Assembly (NCBI RefSeq): GCF_042648965.1
Contig: NZ_JBHRYJ010000001.1
Location: 434,001-498,000, forward strand
Length of the DNA: 64,000 bases
Direction: 5' to 3'
Source: Ferrovibrio xuzhouensis
Lineage (GTDB): Bacteria > Pseudomonadota > Alphaproteobacteria > Ferrovibrionales > Ferrovibrionaceae
Part shown: positions 17,353-24,460 of the stretch, one piece after another
How the letters are laid out: every line of letters begins with the position of its first letter
How positions within the stretch are numbered: the stretch's first letter is position 1
The notes under the pieces: generated by a model
Seen by the model: only the letters and a program-made list of their open reading frames with translations
Told to the model about the DNA's origin: nothing
The model's database searches: none
Translations under genes and position numbers: made by a program

Positions 17353-18321
17353 TTACTTGCCGAGGCTGGGATCGATCGCCTTGCAGGCGTCGACCAGGCC
17401 CTTCACGGCATTGGCCGAATTCTCGAACATCGTCTTCTCGGCGCCGTTCAGCTCGATCTCGACGATCTTCTCGACGCCGTTGGCGCCGATCACCACCGGC
17501 ACGCCGACATACATGCCGTCCTGGCCGTACTTGCCCTTGTCGAGCCAGGCGGCGCAGGGCAGCACGCGGCGCTTGTCCTTGAGGTAGGCTTCCGCCATCT
17601 CGATGGCCGACGAGGCCGGCGCGTAGAAGGCCGAGCCGGTCTTCAGCAGGCCGACGATCTCGGCGCCGCCGTCGCGGGTGCGCTGGATGATCTTGTCGAT
17701 CTTCTCCTGGGTCGACCAGCCCATCTTGATCAGGTCGGGCACCGGAATGCCGGCGACGGTCGAATAGCGGATCAGCGGCACCATGGTGTCGCCATGGCCG
17801 CCGAGCACGAAGGCGTTGACGTCATTGACCGAGACGTTGAATTCCTCGGCGAGGAAGTGGCGGAAGCGCGCGCTGTCGAGCACGCCGGCCATGCCGATCA
17901 CCTTGTTGTGCGGCAGGCCGCAGACCTCGCGCAGCACCCAGACCATGGCGTCGAGCGGGTTGGTGATGCAGATGACGAAGGCGTTCGGCGCATGCGCCTT
18001 GATGCCGGCGCCGACCGCCTGCATCACCTTGATGTTGATGCCGAGCAGGTCGTCGCGGCTCATGCCCGGCTTGCGGGCCACGCCGGCGGTGACGATGATG
18101 ACGTCAGAACCCGCGATGTCGGCGTAGTCCTGGGTGCCGCGCAGCTTGGCGTCGAAGCCCTCGACCGCGCCGGCCTGCGCCATGTCGAGCGCCTTGCCCT
18201 GCGGCAGGCCTTCCACCACGTCGAAGATGGTGATGTCGCCGAGTTCCTTCAGGCCGGCCAGCAGGGCCAGGGTGCCACCGATATTGCCGCCGCCGATCAG
18301 GGCGATTTTGTTGCGCGCCAT
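17353..18321 (-). CDS. mdh: Malate dehydrogenase (LDH-like type)
   Basis: A 322-residue NAD-dependent malate dehydrogenase of the citric acid cycle, of the lactate-dehydrogenase-like type common in Alphaproteobacteria. The Rossmann loop is IGGGNIGG (about 9-16). Substrate arginines lie in GVARKPGMSRDDLL, and the catalytic histidine in VLGGHGDTMVPL. The product choice is supported by the malate-type loop ARKPGMSR rather than a lactate-type glutamine loop. ATG 18321 is preceded by a strong CCGGAGG site; the frame stays open upstream without similarity. It is followed by a clear terminator, so it is probably transcribed alone here. Confidence 0.95.
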   Translation of the reverse strand: MARNKIALIGGGNIGGTLALLAGLKELGDITIFDVVEGLPQGKALDMAQAGAVEGFDAKLRGTQDYADIAGSDVIIVTAGVARKPGMSRDDLLGINIKVMQAVGAGIKAHAPNAFVICITNPLDAMVWVLREVCGLPHNKVIGMAGVLDSARFRHFLAEEFNVSVNDVNAFVLGGHGDTMVPLIRYSTVAGIPVPDLIKMGWSTQEKIDKIIQRTRDGGAEIVGLLKTGSAFYAPASSAIEMAEAYLKDKRRVLPCAAWLDKGKYGQDGMYVGVPVVIGANGVEKIVEIELNGAEKTMFENSANAVKGLVDACKAIDPSLGK

Positions 18322-18487
18322 GGGAAAAACCTCCGGAAATGGCTGAAAGTCAGGGGTGGAAATGGGCGGCCCAAGGGGTAGCGGGAATCGGCGGGTCGGG
18401 CAAGGGTCCCGACCGCGTCCCATGGTCACAGAAATCCAAGAAAACGGCCGCCGGATCGCCCCGGCGGCCGCTCTCAACCTTGTCGTC

Positions 18488-18553
18488 ACCCTCGGGCTCG
18501 ACCCGAGGGTCTCTTGCCATCCTGCTACAGATGGTCGGGTCAGGCCCGACCAT
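18488..18553. repeat. Pair of REP-like palindromes in the mdh upstream gap
   Basis: The 345-base gap between the SDR stop and the mdh start holds two imperfect palindromes 20 bases apart. The first is ACCCTCGGG-CTCGA-CCCGAGGGT at 18488-18510, the second ATGGTCGGG-TCAGG-CCCGACCAT at 18531-18553. GTC-rich palindromes of this type are widespread intergenic elements in Alphaproteobacteria. No T-run follows either, so they are not simple terminators. Nothing else is evident in the gap. Confidence 0.7.
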
Positions 18554-18666
18554 GACGTTATGGTATTGTCAGCGCAGCGCCATGCCCCACGCCATGCCCC
18601 AGCGCGATGTCGCCCCGACTCAGCGCGGCGCCATACCCAAGGCTTCTCTTTGCGATGGCGTCCCGC

Positions 18667-19428
18667 TTAGCGGGGCGCCATACGCAGGGCGCCGTCGAGG
18701 CGGATGGTCTCGCCGTTCAGCATGGTGTTCTCGCAGATATGGCGGGCCAGGCTGGCATATTCCTCCGGCCGGCCGAGGCGGGACGGATAGGGCACCGACT
18801 TGCCGAGGCTCTCCTGCGCTTCCGGCGGCAGGGCGAACATCATCGGCGTGCCGAACAGGCCCGGCGCGATGGTGCAGACGCGGATGCCGAACGGGGCGAA
18901 CTCGCGCGCGAGCGGCAGCGTCATGCCATGAACACCGGCCTTGGAGGCGCCGTAGGCCGGCTGGCCGATCTGGCCGTCGAAGGCGGCGACCGAGGCGGTG
19001 TTGATGATGCAGCCGCGTTCCTTGTCGGCCATCTCCGGCTGCTGCTGCATGTGATGCGCCACCAGGCGGATCATGTTGAAGGTGCCGATCAGGTTGATCT
19101 GCACCACCTTGACGAATTTCTCCAGCGCCACCGGGCCGTCCTTGCCGACCGCCTTCATCGGCGTGCCGACGCCGGCGCAGTTGACCAGCACGCGCACCGG
19201 GCCGACCTTGGCGATCGCCTCCTTGACGGCAGCCTCGCCGCCCGGGCCGTCGGCCACGTCGCATTTGATCGCGACGCCGCCGATCTCTTTCGCGGTCTGC
19301 TCGGCCAGATCCAGATTCATGTCGAAGATGGCGACCTTGGCGCCCGCCTTGGCGAGTTCCTTCGCGGTGGCGGCCCCCAGACCAGAAGCGCCGCCGGTGA
19401 CGATTGCGCCTACGCCCTGCAACTGCAT
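18667..19428 (-). CDS. Short-chain dehydrogenase, 3-hydroxyacyl-CoA type II-like
   Basis: A 253-residue classical SDR. The NAD-binding loop is TGGASGLGAAT, the second strand ends in FDMN (favouring NAD over NADP), and NCAGVG follows. The active site is S (NTASVAAFDG) and Y-x-x-x-K in QPAYGASKAGVHG. The overall pattern (IINTASVAAFDGQIGQPAYG then TIAPGLFGTPMM) is that of 3-hydroxyacyl-CoA or 2-methyl-3-hydroxybutyryl-CoA dehydrogenases (HSD17B10-like). These act in fatty acid or isoleucine breakdown. ATG 19428 has a strong GGAGGA site. It is transcribed divergently from the DUF1232 gene. Confidence 0.9.
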   Translation of the reverse strand: MQLQGVGAIVTGGASGLGAATAKELAKAGAKVAIFDMNLDLAEQTAKEIGGVAIKCDVADGPGGEAAVKEAIAKVGPVRVLVNCAGVGTPMKAVGKDGPVALEKFVKVVQINLIGTFNMIRLVAHHMQQQPEMADKERGCIINTASVAAFDGQIGQPAYGASKAGVHGMTLPLAREFAPFGIRVCTIAPGLFGTPMMFALPPEAQESLGKSVPYPSRLGRPEEYASLARHICENTMLNGETIRLDGALRMAPR

Positions 19429-19511
19429 GACTCTTCCTCCAGATTGTTTGTTCGTACAACGAAGTCGCCGGTTTCTAGCAGATCGGGCGCCGGCTGACGA
19501 GGCCCGGTCCC

Positions 19512-19943
19512 ATGGCGGCGCCCCTTGAGGGGATGGTCCTGCACCCCCATATCCACCGGGTGAGCACCGATCCGAATCCGACCGCCTATCAGCTGCCGGC
19601 CGATCCCACCCGGCTGGCCCGGGAGGAGCCGCGCCTGCAGCGGCGCTTCTGGCGCAAGCTGAAAAAGGCACTCGGCCACCTGCCGCTGGCCGAGACCTTC
19701 CTGGCGGCTTTCTATGCCGCCATCGACCCGAAGACGCCGGCCGGCGCCAAGGCCATTCTGTTTGGCGCCATCGGTTATTTCATCGTGCCGATCGACCTGA
19801 TCCCCGACATGCTCGGCGCGATGGGCTATACCGACGACCTCGCGGTGATCCTCGCCGCCATCCGCGCCGTCGAGAGCAGCATCACCGACGTCCATCGCGA
19901 CAGGGCGAAAGCCTGGCTGGAGCGGATACGCCAAGCGGACTGA
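19512..19943 (+). CDS. DUF1232 (YkvA-like) protein
   Basis: A 143-residue protein with the DUF1232 core: ILFGAIGYFIVPIDLIPD followed by GYTDDLAVILAAI. This short hydrophobic domain is found in many bacteria and probably associates with the membrane; its function is unknown. The N-terminal 60 residues are charged (RLQRRFWRKLKKALGHL). The start is uncertain: ATG 19512, ATG 19533 and GTG 19560 are all possible, none with a well-placed ribosome site. Confidence 0.8.
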   Translation: MAAPLEGMVLHPHIHRVSTDPNPTAYQLPADPTRLAREEPRLQRRFWRKLKKALGHLPLAETFLAAFYAAIDPKTPAGAKAILFGAIGYFIVPIDLIPDMLGAMGYTDDLAVILAAIRAVESSITDVHRDRAKAWLERIRQAD

Positions 19944-20004
19944 ACCAGTTGGACCGACCCTGCATCCGATGGGCTGCCGACTGCCCGCATGTTAGTCTGG
20001 CGCC

Positions 20005-20424
20005 ATGCACCGCATTGTTTTCCTGTCCCTGCTGATCAGCGCCGCGGCGATGGCCGCCGACAAGCCGGCACCGCCGCTGCACTTCGAGGCCGGCGTCGTG
20101 CTGGCCGGCGGCTATGTGCTGGCCAGCACCGTGACCCTGCCACCGGTGCCGGGACCGGTGACCCTGCCGACGCGCGAGGGCACGGCGCTGCACTGGCGCG
20201 TCACGGTGCAGGATGGCGAGACGCAGTTGCTGCAGCAGGACGGCCACTGGGCGGCGCGGGCCGAGTACAATCACACCCTGCGCGAGGGCCGTACCGTCTG
20301 CCTCGTCTACCAGACGACCTTGTCGCCGGAATGGGCGGTGCATGGCCGCGACCGGCAGGATCATGCCGATATCGCGGTGGCCGACGACAAGGTCTACAGC
20401 TTCCGCGAAGTTCCCTGCCCCTGA
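20005..20424 (+). CDS. Secreted protein of unknown function
   Basis: A 139-residue protein with a short signal peptide (MHRIVFLSLLISAAAMAADK, cleavage expected after AMA). The mature part is small and beta-rich, with alternating patterns such as LHWRVTVQDGETQLLQQDG and RTVCLVYQTTL. It has two cysteines (in RTVCLVY and at the C-terminal end VPCP) that could form a disulfide. No family recognised. It converges on the YbaY-like gene, with that gene's terminator between them. Confidence 0.65.
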   Translation: MHRIVFLSLLISAAAMAADKPAPPLHFEAGVVLAGGYVLASTVTLPPVPGPVTLPTREGTALHWRVTVQDGETQLLQQDGHWAARAEYNHTLREGRTVCLVYQTTLSPEWAVHGRDRQDHADIAVADDKVYSFREVPCP

Positions 20425-20435
20425 ACAATGCGGAA

Positions 20436-20472
20436 CAAAAACGGGCCCGCCTCGCCTGAGGACGGGCCCGCT
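20436..20472 (-). terminator. Terminator after first YbaY-like gene
   Basis: The 8-base self-complementary block CGGGCCCG occurs at both ends of a 13-base loop. On the minus strand it is followed by TTTTTG, giving an intrinsic terminator for the gene ending at 20498. Confidence 0.7.
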
Positions 20473-20497
20473 TGCTGCGGTCGAAGTCGGCCGTGGG

Positions 20498-21091
20498 TCA
20501 GCGGGCCGGGTTCAGGATCACCGTGCCCGGCGGCGGAGCGGCTGGAGCCGGCTGCACCACATAGGTGCCCGGCTGCTGCGGTGCCGGCTGCACGATATAG
20601 GTGCCCGGCGGGGTTCCTGTGGTCGTGGTGGTGGTACTGGTCGTGGTGCTGCTGCTGCCGGCAGGTGCCGATGGCATAAACTGCGCCGTCACCTGCTCCA
20701 GCTCGATATTGATGCCGGTCATCGGAGCCGTCTTGGTCAGCACCTGGTAGAGCTTGGCGTTGCGGAACAGGACGCGGCCGCCCTGCTCGATCCAGGCGGT
20801 CATTACATAAGTGGCGTTGGGGTTAATGTCGTTCGGATTATAGGGCACAGCGAAGCGGGTCACCGCTGCGCTGTCCGGCACGATATGCTGCTCAGAGATC
20901 ACCTGCGGATAGGACTGGCCCTTGGTGATATCCTCAAGGCGCACCACGATCCGGGAATCCGCGGGCAGGATCAGGCGTTCGCGATAGGAAACGGTGCCAT
21001 CGACGGAATTGCCCCGCGTGGCGCAGGCCGCCAGCGATGAGGCAGCCAGGGCGACTGCGAAGAGGCCCATAAAGGTACGGCGTTGGATCAT
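20498..21091 (-). CDS. YbaY-like lipoprotein, copy 1
   Basis: A 197-residue lipoprotein: the signal ends at LAASSLAAC. The mature domain has the YbaY/type III secretion chaperone-like beta pattern (VSYRERLILPADSRIVVRLED, then YVMTAWIEQGGRVLFRN). The C-terminal third is low complexity: a Ser/Thr run (GSSSTTTSTTTTTTG) and proline-rich repeats of the form GTYIVQPAPQQP. ATG 21091 is preceded by AAGGAG. The gene is a tandem duplicate of the next gene upstream (21472-22065). The two are identical over 282 bases of the 3' half while the 5' halves differ, which points to gene conversion. Confidence 0.85.
   Translation of the reverse strand: MIQRRTFMGLFAVALAASSLAACATRGNSVDGTVSYRERLILPADSRIVVRLEDITKGQSYPQVISEQHIVPDSAAVTRFAVPYNPNDINPNATYVMTAWIEQGGRVLFRNAKLYQVLTKTAPMTGINIELEQVTAQFMPSAPAGSSSTTTSTTTTTTGTPPGTYIVQPAPQQPGTYVVQPAPAAPPPGTVILNPAR
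20516..20797. repeat. 282-bp perfect direct repeat, copy 1
   Basis: Identical base for base to 21490-21771, offset 974. It covers the C-terminal low-complexity part and part of the conserved domain of the two YbaY-like genes. Confidence 0.92.
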
Positions 21092-21412
21092 AATTTTTCT
21101 CCTTTATGATCGGGGAAGGCGCCTGCGACGAGATCGTGGAGCAGAAACGCGCCTATGCGATTTCATCTTTGCCTGCTCCGCTAGAAGCCGCCTTAACTTA
21201 GAGCAACCCGACAGCGTGCGGCCGCACCGCCAGCGACACAACAAAACCACGGAATGTCCGGATGCTGACTGAACCAAGGCACGGCATGAAACAATCTGAA
21301 GGTGGTTCAGATATATTGAGAACACCGGTATGCACCTGCAGATACGCGATCAACCGGGCAGGGAAGGATACATCTTGTGGGATACCCCCTGACGGCCGGC
21401 TGGCGTTCACAG
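21092..21412. other. Intergenic region between YbaY-like copies
   Basis: About 320 bases with no convincing gene on either strand. Its minus-strand right-to-left reading supplies the promoter and AAAGGAG ribosome site of copy 1. I see no RNA gene or clear palindrome. Composition is slightly less GC-rich than the genes. Confidence 0.5.
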
Positions 21413-21443
21413 AAAAACCCGCCGCTTCAGCGAAGCGGCGGGT
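21413..21443 (-). terminator. Terminator after second YbaY-like gene
   Basis: ACCCGCCGCTTC pairs with GAAGCGGCGGGT around a short loop. On the minus strand TTTTT follows, 28 bases past the stop at 21472. Confidence 0.8.
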
Positions 21444-21471
21444 TGGTCCGGCAACGGATTGCGCGATCCGG

Positions 21472-22065
21472 TTAATGGATCGGCTGCAAGATCACCGTGC
21501 CCGGCGGCGGAGCGGCTGGAGCCGGCTGCACCACATAGGTGCCCGGCTGCTGCGGTGCCGGCTGCACGATATAGGTGCCCGGCGGGGTTCCTGTGGTCGT
21601 GGTGGTGGTACTGGTCGTGGTGCTGCTGCTGCCGGCAGGTGCCGATGGCATAAACTGCGCCGTCACCTGCTCCAGCTCGATATTGATGCCGGTCATCGGA
21701 GCCGTCTTGGTCAGCACCTGGTAGAGCTTGGCGTTGCGGAACAGGACGCGGCCGCCCTGCTCGATCCAGGCCGTCACCACATAGGTGCCGGCCGGATTGA
21801 TGTCGCCCGGCCGGTACGGCAGCGAGAAGCGGGTGACCGCAGCGCTCTGCGGCACGATACGCTGCTCGGTGACCACGGCCGGATAGGCCTGGCCCTTGGT
21901 GACGTCTTCGAGGCGAACCACGACCTGGCTGTCCGCCGGCAGGATCAGCCGCTCGCGATAGGAAACGGTACCGTCGACGGAGTTGGCCCGCGTGGCACAG
22001 GCCCCGACGGCGGAAACCGCCAGAACAGCGGCGGCAGTAGCAATAAATGTGCGACGAGCGATCAT
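21472..22065 (-). CDS. YbaY-like lipoprotein, copy 2
   Basis: A 197-residue paralogue of the gene at 20498-21091, same length and layout. The signal ends AVSAVGAC (lipobox). It shares the YbaY-like core (VSYRERLILPADSQVVVRLED) and the same Thr-rich and proline-rich tail. ATG 22065 is preceded by AAGGAGAAAAAT, nearly the same leader as copy 1. The N-terminal halves differ at many positions, while the 3' halves are identical in DNA. Each gene has its own terminator. YbaY-type proteins are small periplasmic or outer-membrane lipoproteins without a firmly known job. Confidence 0.85.
   Translation of the reverse strand: MIARRTFIATAAAVLAVSAVGACATRANSVDGTVSYRERLILPADSQVVVRLEDVTKGQAYPAVVTEQRIVPQSAAVTRFSLPYRPGDINPAGTYVVTAWIEQGGRVLFRNAKLYQVLTKTAPMTGINIELEQVTAQFMPSAPAGSSSTTTSTTTTTTGTPPGTYIVQPAPQQPGTYVVQPAPAAPPPGTVILQPIH
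21490..21771. repeat. 282-bp perfect direct repeat, copy 2
   Basis: Identical to 20516-20797 with no indels. Divergence begins abruptly on both sides, as expected for a conversion tract. Confidence 0.92.
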
Positions 22066-22551
22066 GATTTTTCTCCTTATGATCGACCAACAGGTTGTGC
22101 CGTTGGATCGCACAGGCGTCCGCGGGCCTTGCGGAAGGACAGCATCAAAACAGCGTCCGTCTTCCGTTCTTCCACCTGCCGTCGCTACAGCCTGCCAGCC
22201 GGTCTGTGACACCCGGCCCCCGCAACGAGGCAGCCTCATATGAGGCCCCGAACATGGCTGCAACAAGGCGCCGGCATGGCAGGATTCCGACAGAAACCGC
22301 CAATATTGCCGCAACCCTGACTTTCTCTTGCCGCCCTGTTGCCGCCGCATGGCCTGCGGCGGTGTGACGCGCGGCATTCCGCCGGACTGCATCGGTGGGG
22401 CGCTGCGGCTAGAGTGCGGCTTCCTGTCGCTTTCCTCCCGCACTGAGTAGAGTTGAGTAAGTCCTGGTGGCGACAGGCGCCGGCTGCGCACTCCCCTGCG
22501 CTGCCGGCCCGCAGCATGCGGATGCCCCCCATCTACACTGCGGTGATCATC
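22066..22551. other. Long intergenic region, possible plus-strand RNA
   Basis: About 490 bases without a convincing protein frame on either strand. The minus-strand reading gives the leader of the YbaY-like gene. On the plus strand there are GC hairpins (for example CCGCCGCA-TGGCC-TGCGGCGG at about 22337-22357), and the region ends in a strong plus-strand terminator (22552-22588). Since no plus-strand gene precedes that terminator, a small RNA is possible. I found no hallmark of tmRNA, RNase P, 4.5S or 6S RNA. Confidence 0.4.
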
Positions 22552-22588
22552 GAAGCCCCGGACCGAGTTCGTCCGGGGCTTCTTTTTT
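22552..22588 (+). terminator. Strong plus-strand terminator without an upstream gene
   Basis: GAAGCCCCGGA pairs with TCCGGGGCTTC and is followed by TTTTTT. The next plus-strand gene upstream ends at 20424, so this terminator implies an unrecognised transcript. It stands back to back with the scoAB terminator at 22606-22632. Confidence 0.8.
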
Positions 22589-22605
22589 GCCCGGCCGCAA
22601 AGAGA

Positions 22606-22632
22606 AAGGCCCCGGCGGAAACCGCCGGGGCC
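22606..22632 (-). terminator. Terminator after scoB
   Basis: GGCCCCGGCGG pairs with CCGCCGGGGCC around a 4-5-base loop. On the minus strand TTTCTCTTT follows, 27 bases past the scoB stop. Confidence 0.75.
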
Positions 22633-22658
22633 TTCGTGTCGTGATATGGCGCGCGGGC

Positions 22659-23309
22659 TTACTTCGCGCTGGCAGCCACCGCGAAGGACGGCTCGGTCTT
22701 GTCCCTGATCTCGTCGAGCGAGACGCCCGGCGCGCGCTCGAGCAGGGTCATGCCGCCCTTCTTCTTGTCGATCTCGAAGACCGCAAGGTCGGTGATCACC
22801 ATGTCGACCACGCCGGCGCCGGTCAGCGGCAGGTTGCAGGCCTTCAGCAGTTTCTTTTCGCCGTCCTTGGCCGTGTGGTCCATGACGACGACGACCTTCT
22901 TGACGCCGGCGACCAGGTCCATGGCACCGCCCATGCCCTTGACCATCTTGCCCGGGATCATCCAGTTGGCGAGATCGCCGTTCTCGGCCACCTGCATGGC
23001 GCCGAGGATCGACAGGTCGATATGGCCGCCGCGGATCATCGCGAAGCTGTCCGCCGAGGAGAAATAGCTCGAGATCGGCAGTTCGGTGATGGTCTGCTTG
23101 CCGGCATTGATCAGGTCCGGATCTTCCTCGCCCTCGTAGGGGAAGGGACCCATGCCGAGCATGCCGTTTTCCGACTGCAGCACGACCTGCATGCCGTCGG
23201 GGATGTAGTTCGACACCAGCGTCGGGATGCCGATACCGAGATTGACGTAGAAGCCGTCCTTCAGCTCTTTCGCTGCACGGGCGGCCATTTCATCGCGGGT
23301 CCAAGCCAT
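22659..23309 (-). CDS. scoB: Succinyl-CoA:3-ketoacid CoA-transferase, subunit B
   Basis: A 216-residue beta subunit of a type I CoA-transferase. The catalytic glutamate lies in the family motif SENGMLGMGP, and the glycine-rich block is VNLGIGIPTLV. The stretch KMVKGMGGAMDLVAGVKKV is typical of 3-oxoacid CoA-transferase B. With ScoA it moves CoA from succinyl-CoA to acetoacetate, which lets the cell use ketone bodies or supports polyhydroxybutyrate turnover. It lies 19 bases after scoA in the same operon, with a terminator downstream. AtoA is an alternative name; succinate as donor is inferred from overall similarity. Confidence 0.92.
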   Translation of the reverse strand: MAWTRDEMAARAAKELKDGFYVNLGIGIPTLVSNYIPDGMQVVLQSENGMLGMGPFPYEGEEDPDLINAGKQTITELPISSYFSSADSFAMIRGGHIDLSILGAMQVAENGDLANWMIPGKMVKGMGGAMDLVAGVKKVVVVMDHTAKDGEKKLLKACNLPLTGAGVVDMVITDLAVFEIDKKKGGMTLLERAPGVSLDEIRDKTEPSFAVAASAK

Positions 23310-23328
23310 CTGCTGTCCCTCCCTCTTC

Positions 23329-24030
23329 TCAGGCGCGCTTCCGCACGGTGCGGTTCTCGATGATCTTGTTGTACGGCGCGCCGCAGATCAGGCGCTGCAC
23401 ATAGATGCCGGGCGTATGGATCATGTCGGGGTTGAGCTGGCCCGGCTCGACGATCTCCTCGACCTCGACCACCGTCATGCGGCCCGCGGTCGCCATCATC
23501 GGGTTGAAGTTGCGCGCGGTCTTGCGATAGACGAGGTTGCCCTCGGTATCGGCCTTCCAGGCCTTGACCAGCGACAGGTCGGCAACGAGGCCGGTTTCCA
23601 TGATGTAGCGCTCGCCGTTGAAGGTGCGCTCTTCCTTGCCCTCGGCGATCAGGGTGCCGACGCCGGTCTTGGTGAAGAAGGCCGGGATGCCGGCGCCGCC
23701 GGCGCGGATGCGCTCGGCCATGGTGCCCTGCGGGTTGAATTCGAGTTCCAGTTCGCCGGCCAGATACTGCTTGGCGAAGATCTTGTTCTCGCCGACGTAG
23801 GACGAGATCATCTTCTTGATCTGGCGGGTCTCCAGCAGCTTGCCGAGGCCGGCGCCATCGACGCCGGCGTTGTTCGACACGCAGGTGAGGTTCTGGGCGC
23901 CGCTGTCCATCAGGGCGTCGATCAGCCGCTCGGGGACGCCGCAGAGGCCGAAGCCGCCGCACATCACCATCATGCCGTCGCGCGTGATGCCCTCGAGGGC
24001 GGCCTTCGCGTTGGGATAAACTTTCTTCAT
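23329..24030 (-). CDS. scoA: Succinyl-CoA:3-ketoacid CoA-transferase, subunit A
   Basis: A 233-residue alpha subunit. It starts MKKVYPNAKAALEGI and contains the CoA-binding glycine block MVMCGGFGLCGVPERLI. It also has the conserved NNAGVDGAGLGKLL and GGAGIPAFFTKTGVGTLI. ATG 24030 follows a strong GAAGAGGGG site. It is the first gene of scoA-scoB. The two subunits form the active heterotetramer. The upstream region is shared divergently with the leuA leader. Confidence 0.92.
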   Translation of the reverse strand: MKKVYPNAKAALEGITRDGMMVMCGGFGLCGVPERLIDALMDSGAQNLTCVSNNAGVDGAGLGKLLETRQIKKMISSYVGENKIFAKQYLAGELELEFNPQGTMAERIRAGGAGIPAFFTKTGVGTLIAEGKEERTFNGERYIMETGLVADLSLVKAWKADTEGNLVYRKTARNFNPMMATAGRMTVVEVEEIVEPGQLNPDMIHTPGIYVQRLICGAPYNKIIENRTVRKRA

Positions 24031-24129
24031 GCCCCTCTTCCTGGATCAGTATGGATCGCTGGGTGCCGGGACCAAGTCCCTGAAACGCAGGGACATTACC
24101 GACGTGGCCGGCCAGCGGCAACGGTCGGC

Positions 24130-24158
24130 TTGACGCCGGCGCGACAGGCTGGCATTTT
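24130..24158 (+). promoter_or_regulatory. leuA: Candidate leuA promoter
   Basis: TTGACG (24130-24135), 17 bases, then CATTTT (24153-24158). It sits 9 bases before the first leader peptide ATG, so transcription would begin at or near that start codon; a nearly leaderless first peptide would result. Confidence 0.4.
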
Positions 24159-24167
24159 GTTTAGGAT

Positions 24168-24221
24168 ATGAACACCAACCGCCGACTGCTCACCCTCCTC
24201 CTTATCTGCCCGATCCTGTAA
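24168..24221 (+). CDS. leuL: leuA leader peptide 1 (Leu-rich)
   Basis: A 17-codon frame, MNTNRRLLTLLLICPIL, then TAA. Six of 17 residues are leucine, three consecutive, including a CTT codon. Its last codons and stop lie inside a perfect-length hairpin (24209-24232). Leu-rich peptides ending in a hairpin upstream of leuA are the hallmark of leucine attenuation: slow translation at Leu codons changes the RNA fold. AGG lies only two bases before the ATG. Confidence 0.7.
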   Translation: MNTNRRLLTLLLICPIL

Positions 24222-24232
24222 GCAGGGTCGGG
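24209..24232 (+). promoter_or_regulatory. Attenuator hairpin at the end of leader 1
   Basis: CCCGATCCTG pairs with CAGGGTCGGG over 10 base pairs (one G-U) with loop TAAG, which holds the leader stop codon. A ribosome that reaches the stop would melt this hairpin. Confidence 0.65.
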
Positions 24233-24275
24233 AGGGTCCGAGCGTGTGCGCTGTCAATCCAGTCGGCTGGTTTCC

Positions 24276-24377
24276 ATGTCTGTTCATCGCAAATCCATTG
24301 ATCTGACCATCGTCCGTGCCGCTCCGGCGCGGGGCGTTGTTTCGCTTCTGGCGCTTCGACTTAGCCGCGGCCGCTGA
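24276..24377 (+). CDS. leuA leader peptide 2 candidate
   Basis: A 33-codon frame starting ATG 24276 and ending SLLALRLSRGR then TGA. Four leucines fall in six residues (CTT CTG GCG CTT CGA CTT). CTT is rare elsewhere in this window, where CTG and CTC dominate. As with leader 1, the stop lies inside a 10-bp hairpin (24369-24399). It ends 83 bases before the leuA start. Either peptide could be the main sensor; both being used in tandem would be unusual. No strong ribosome site is visible. Confidence 0.5.
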   Translation: MSVHRKSIDLTIVRAAPARGVVSLLALRLSRGR

Positions 24378-24399
24378 GCCTGCGGGCCTCTCGGCGGCC
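24369..24399 (+). promoter_or_regulatory. Hairpin at the end of leader 2
   Basis: GGCCGCTGAG pairs with CTCGGCGGCC over 10 base pairs (one G-U), loop 11. It contains the stop of leader 2. No clear T-run follows, so the final decision may act on leuA translation or through Rho. Confidence 0.6.
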
Positions 24400-24460
24400 G
24401 TATCCGGCCCCTTATCTCATCTCAGTCGAAATCCCCATTTTCCGCTTCAGGAGCGAAATC

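Noticed and set aside
22066..22588. 6S, 4.5S, tmRNA or RNase P RNA
   Set aside because: Their hallmark sequences (for example GGAAGGAAGCAGCC or GAGGAAAGTCC) are not present.
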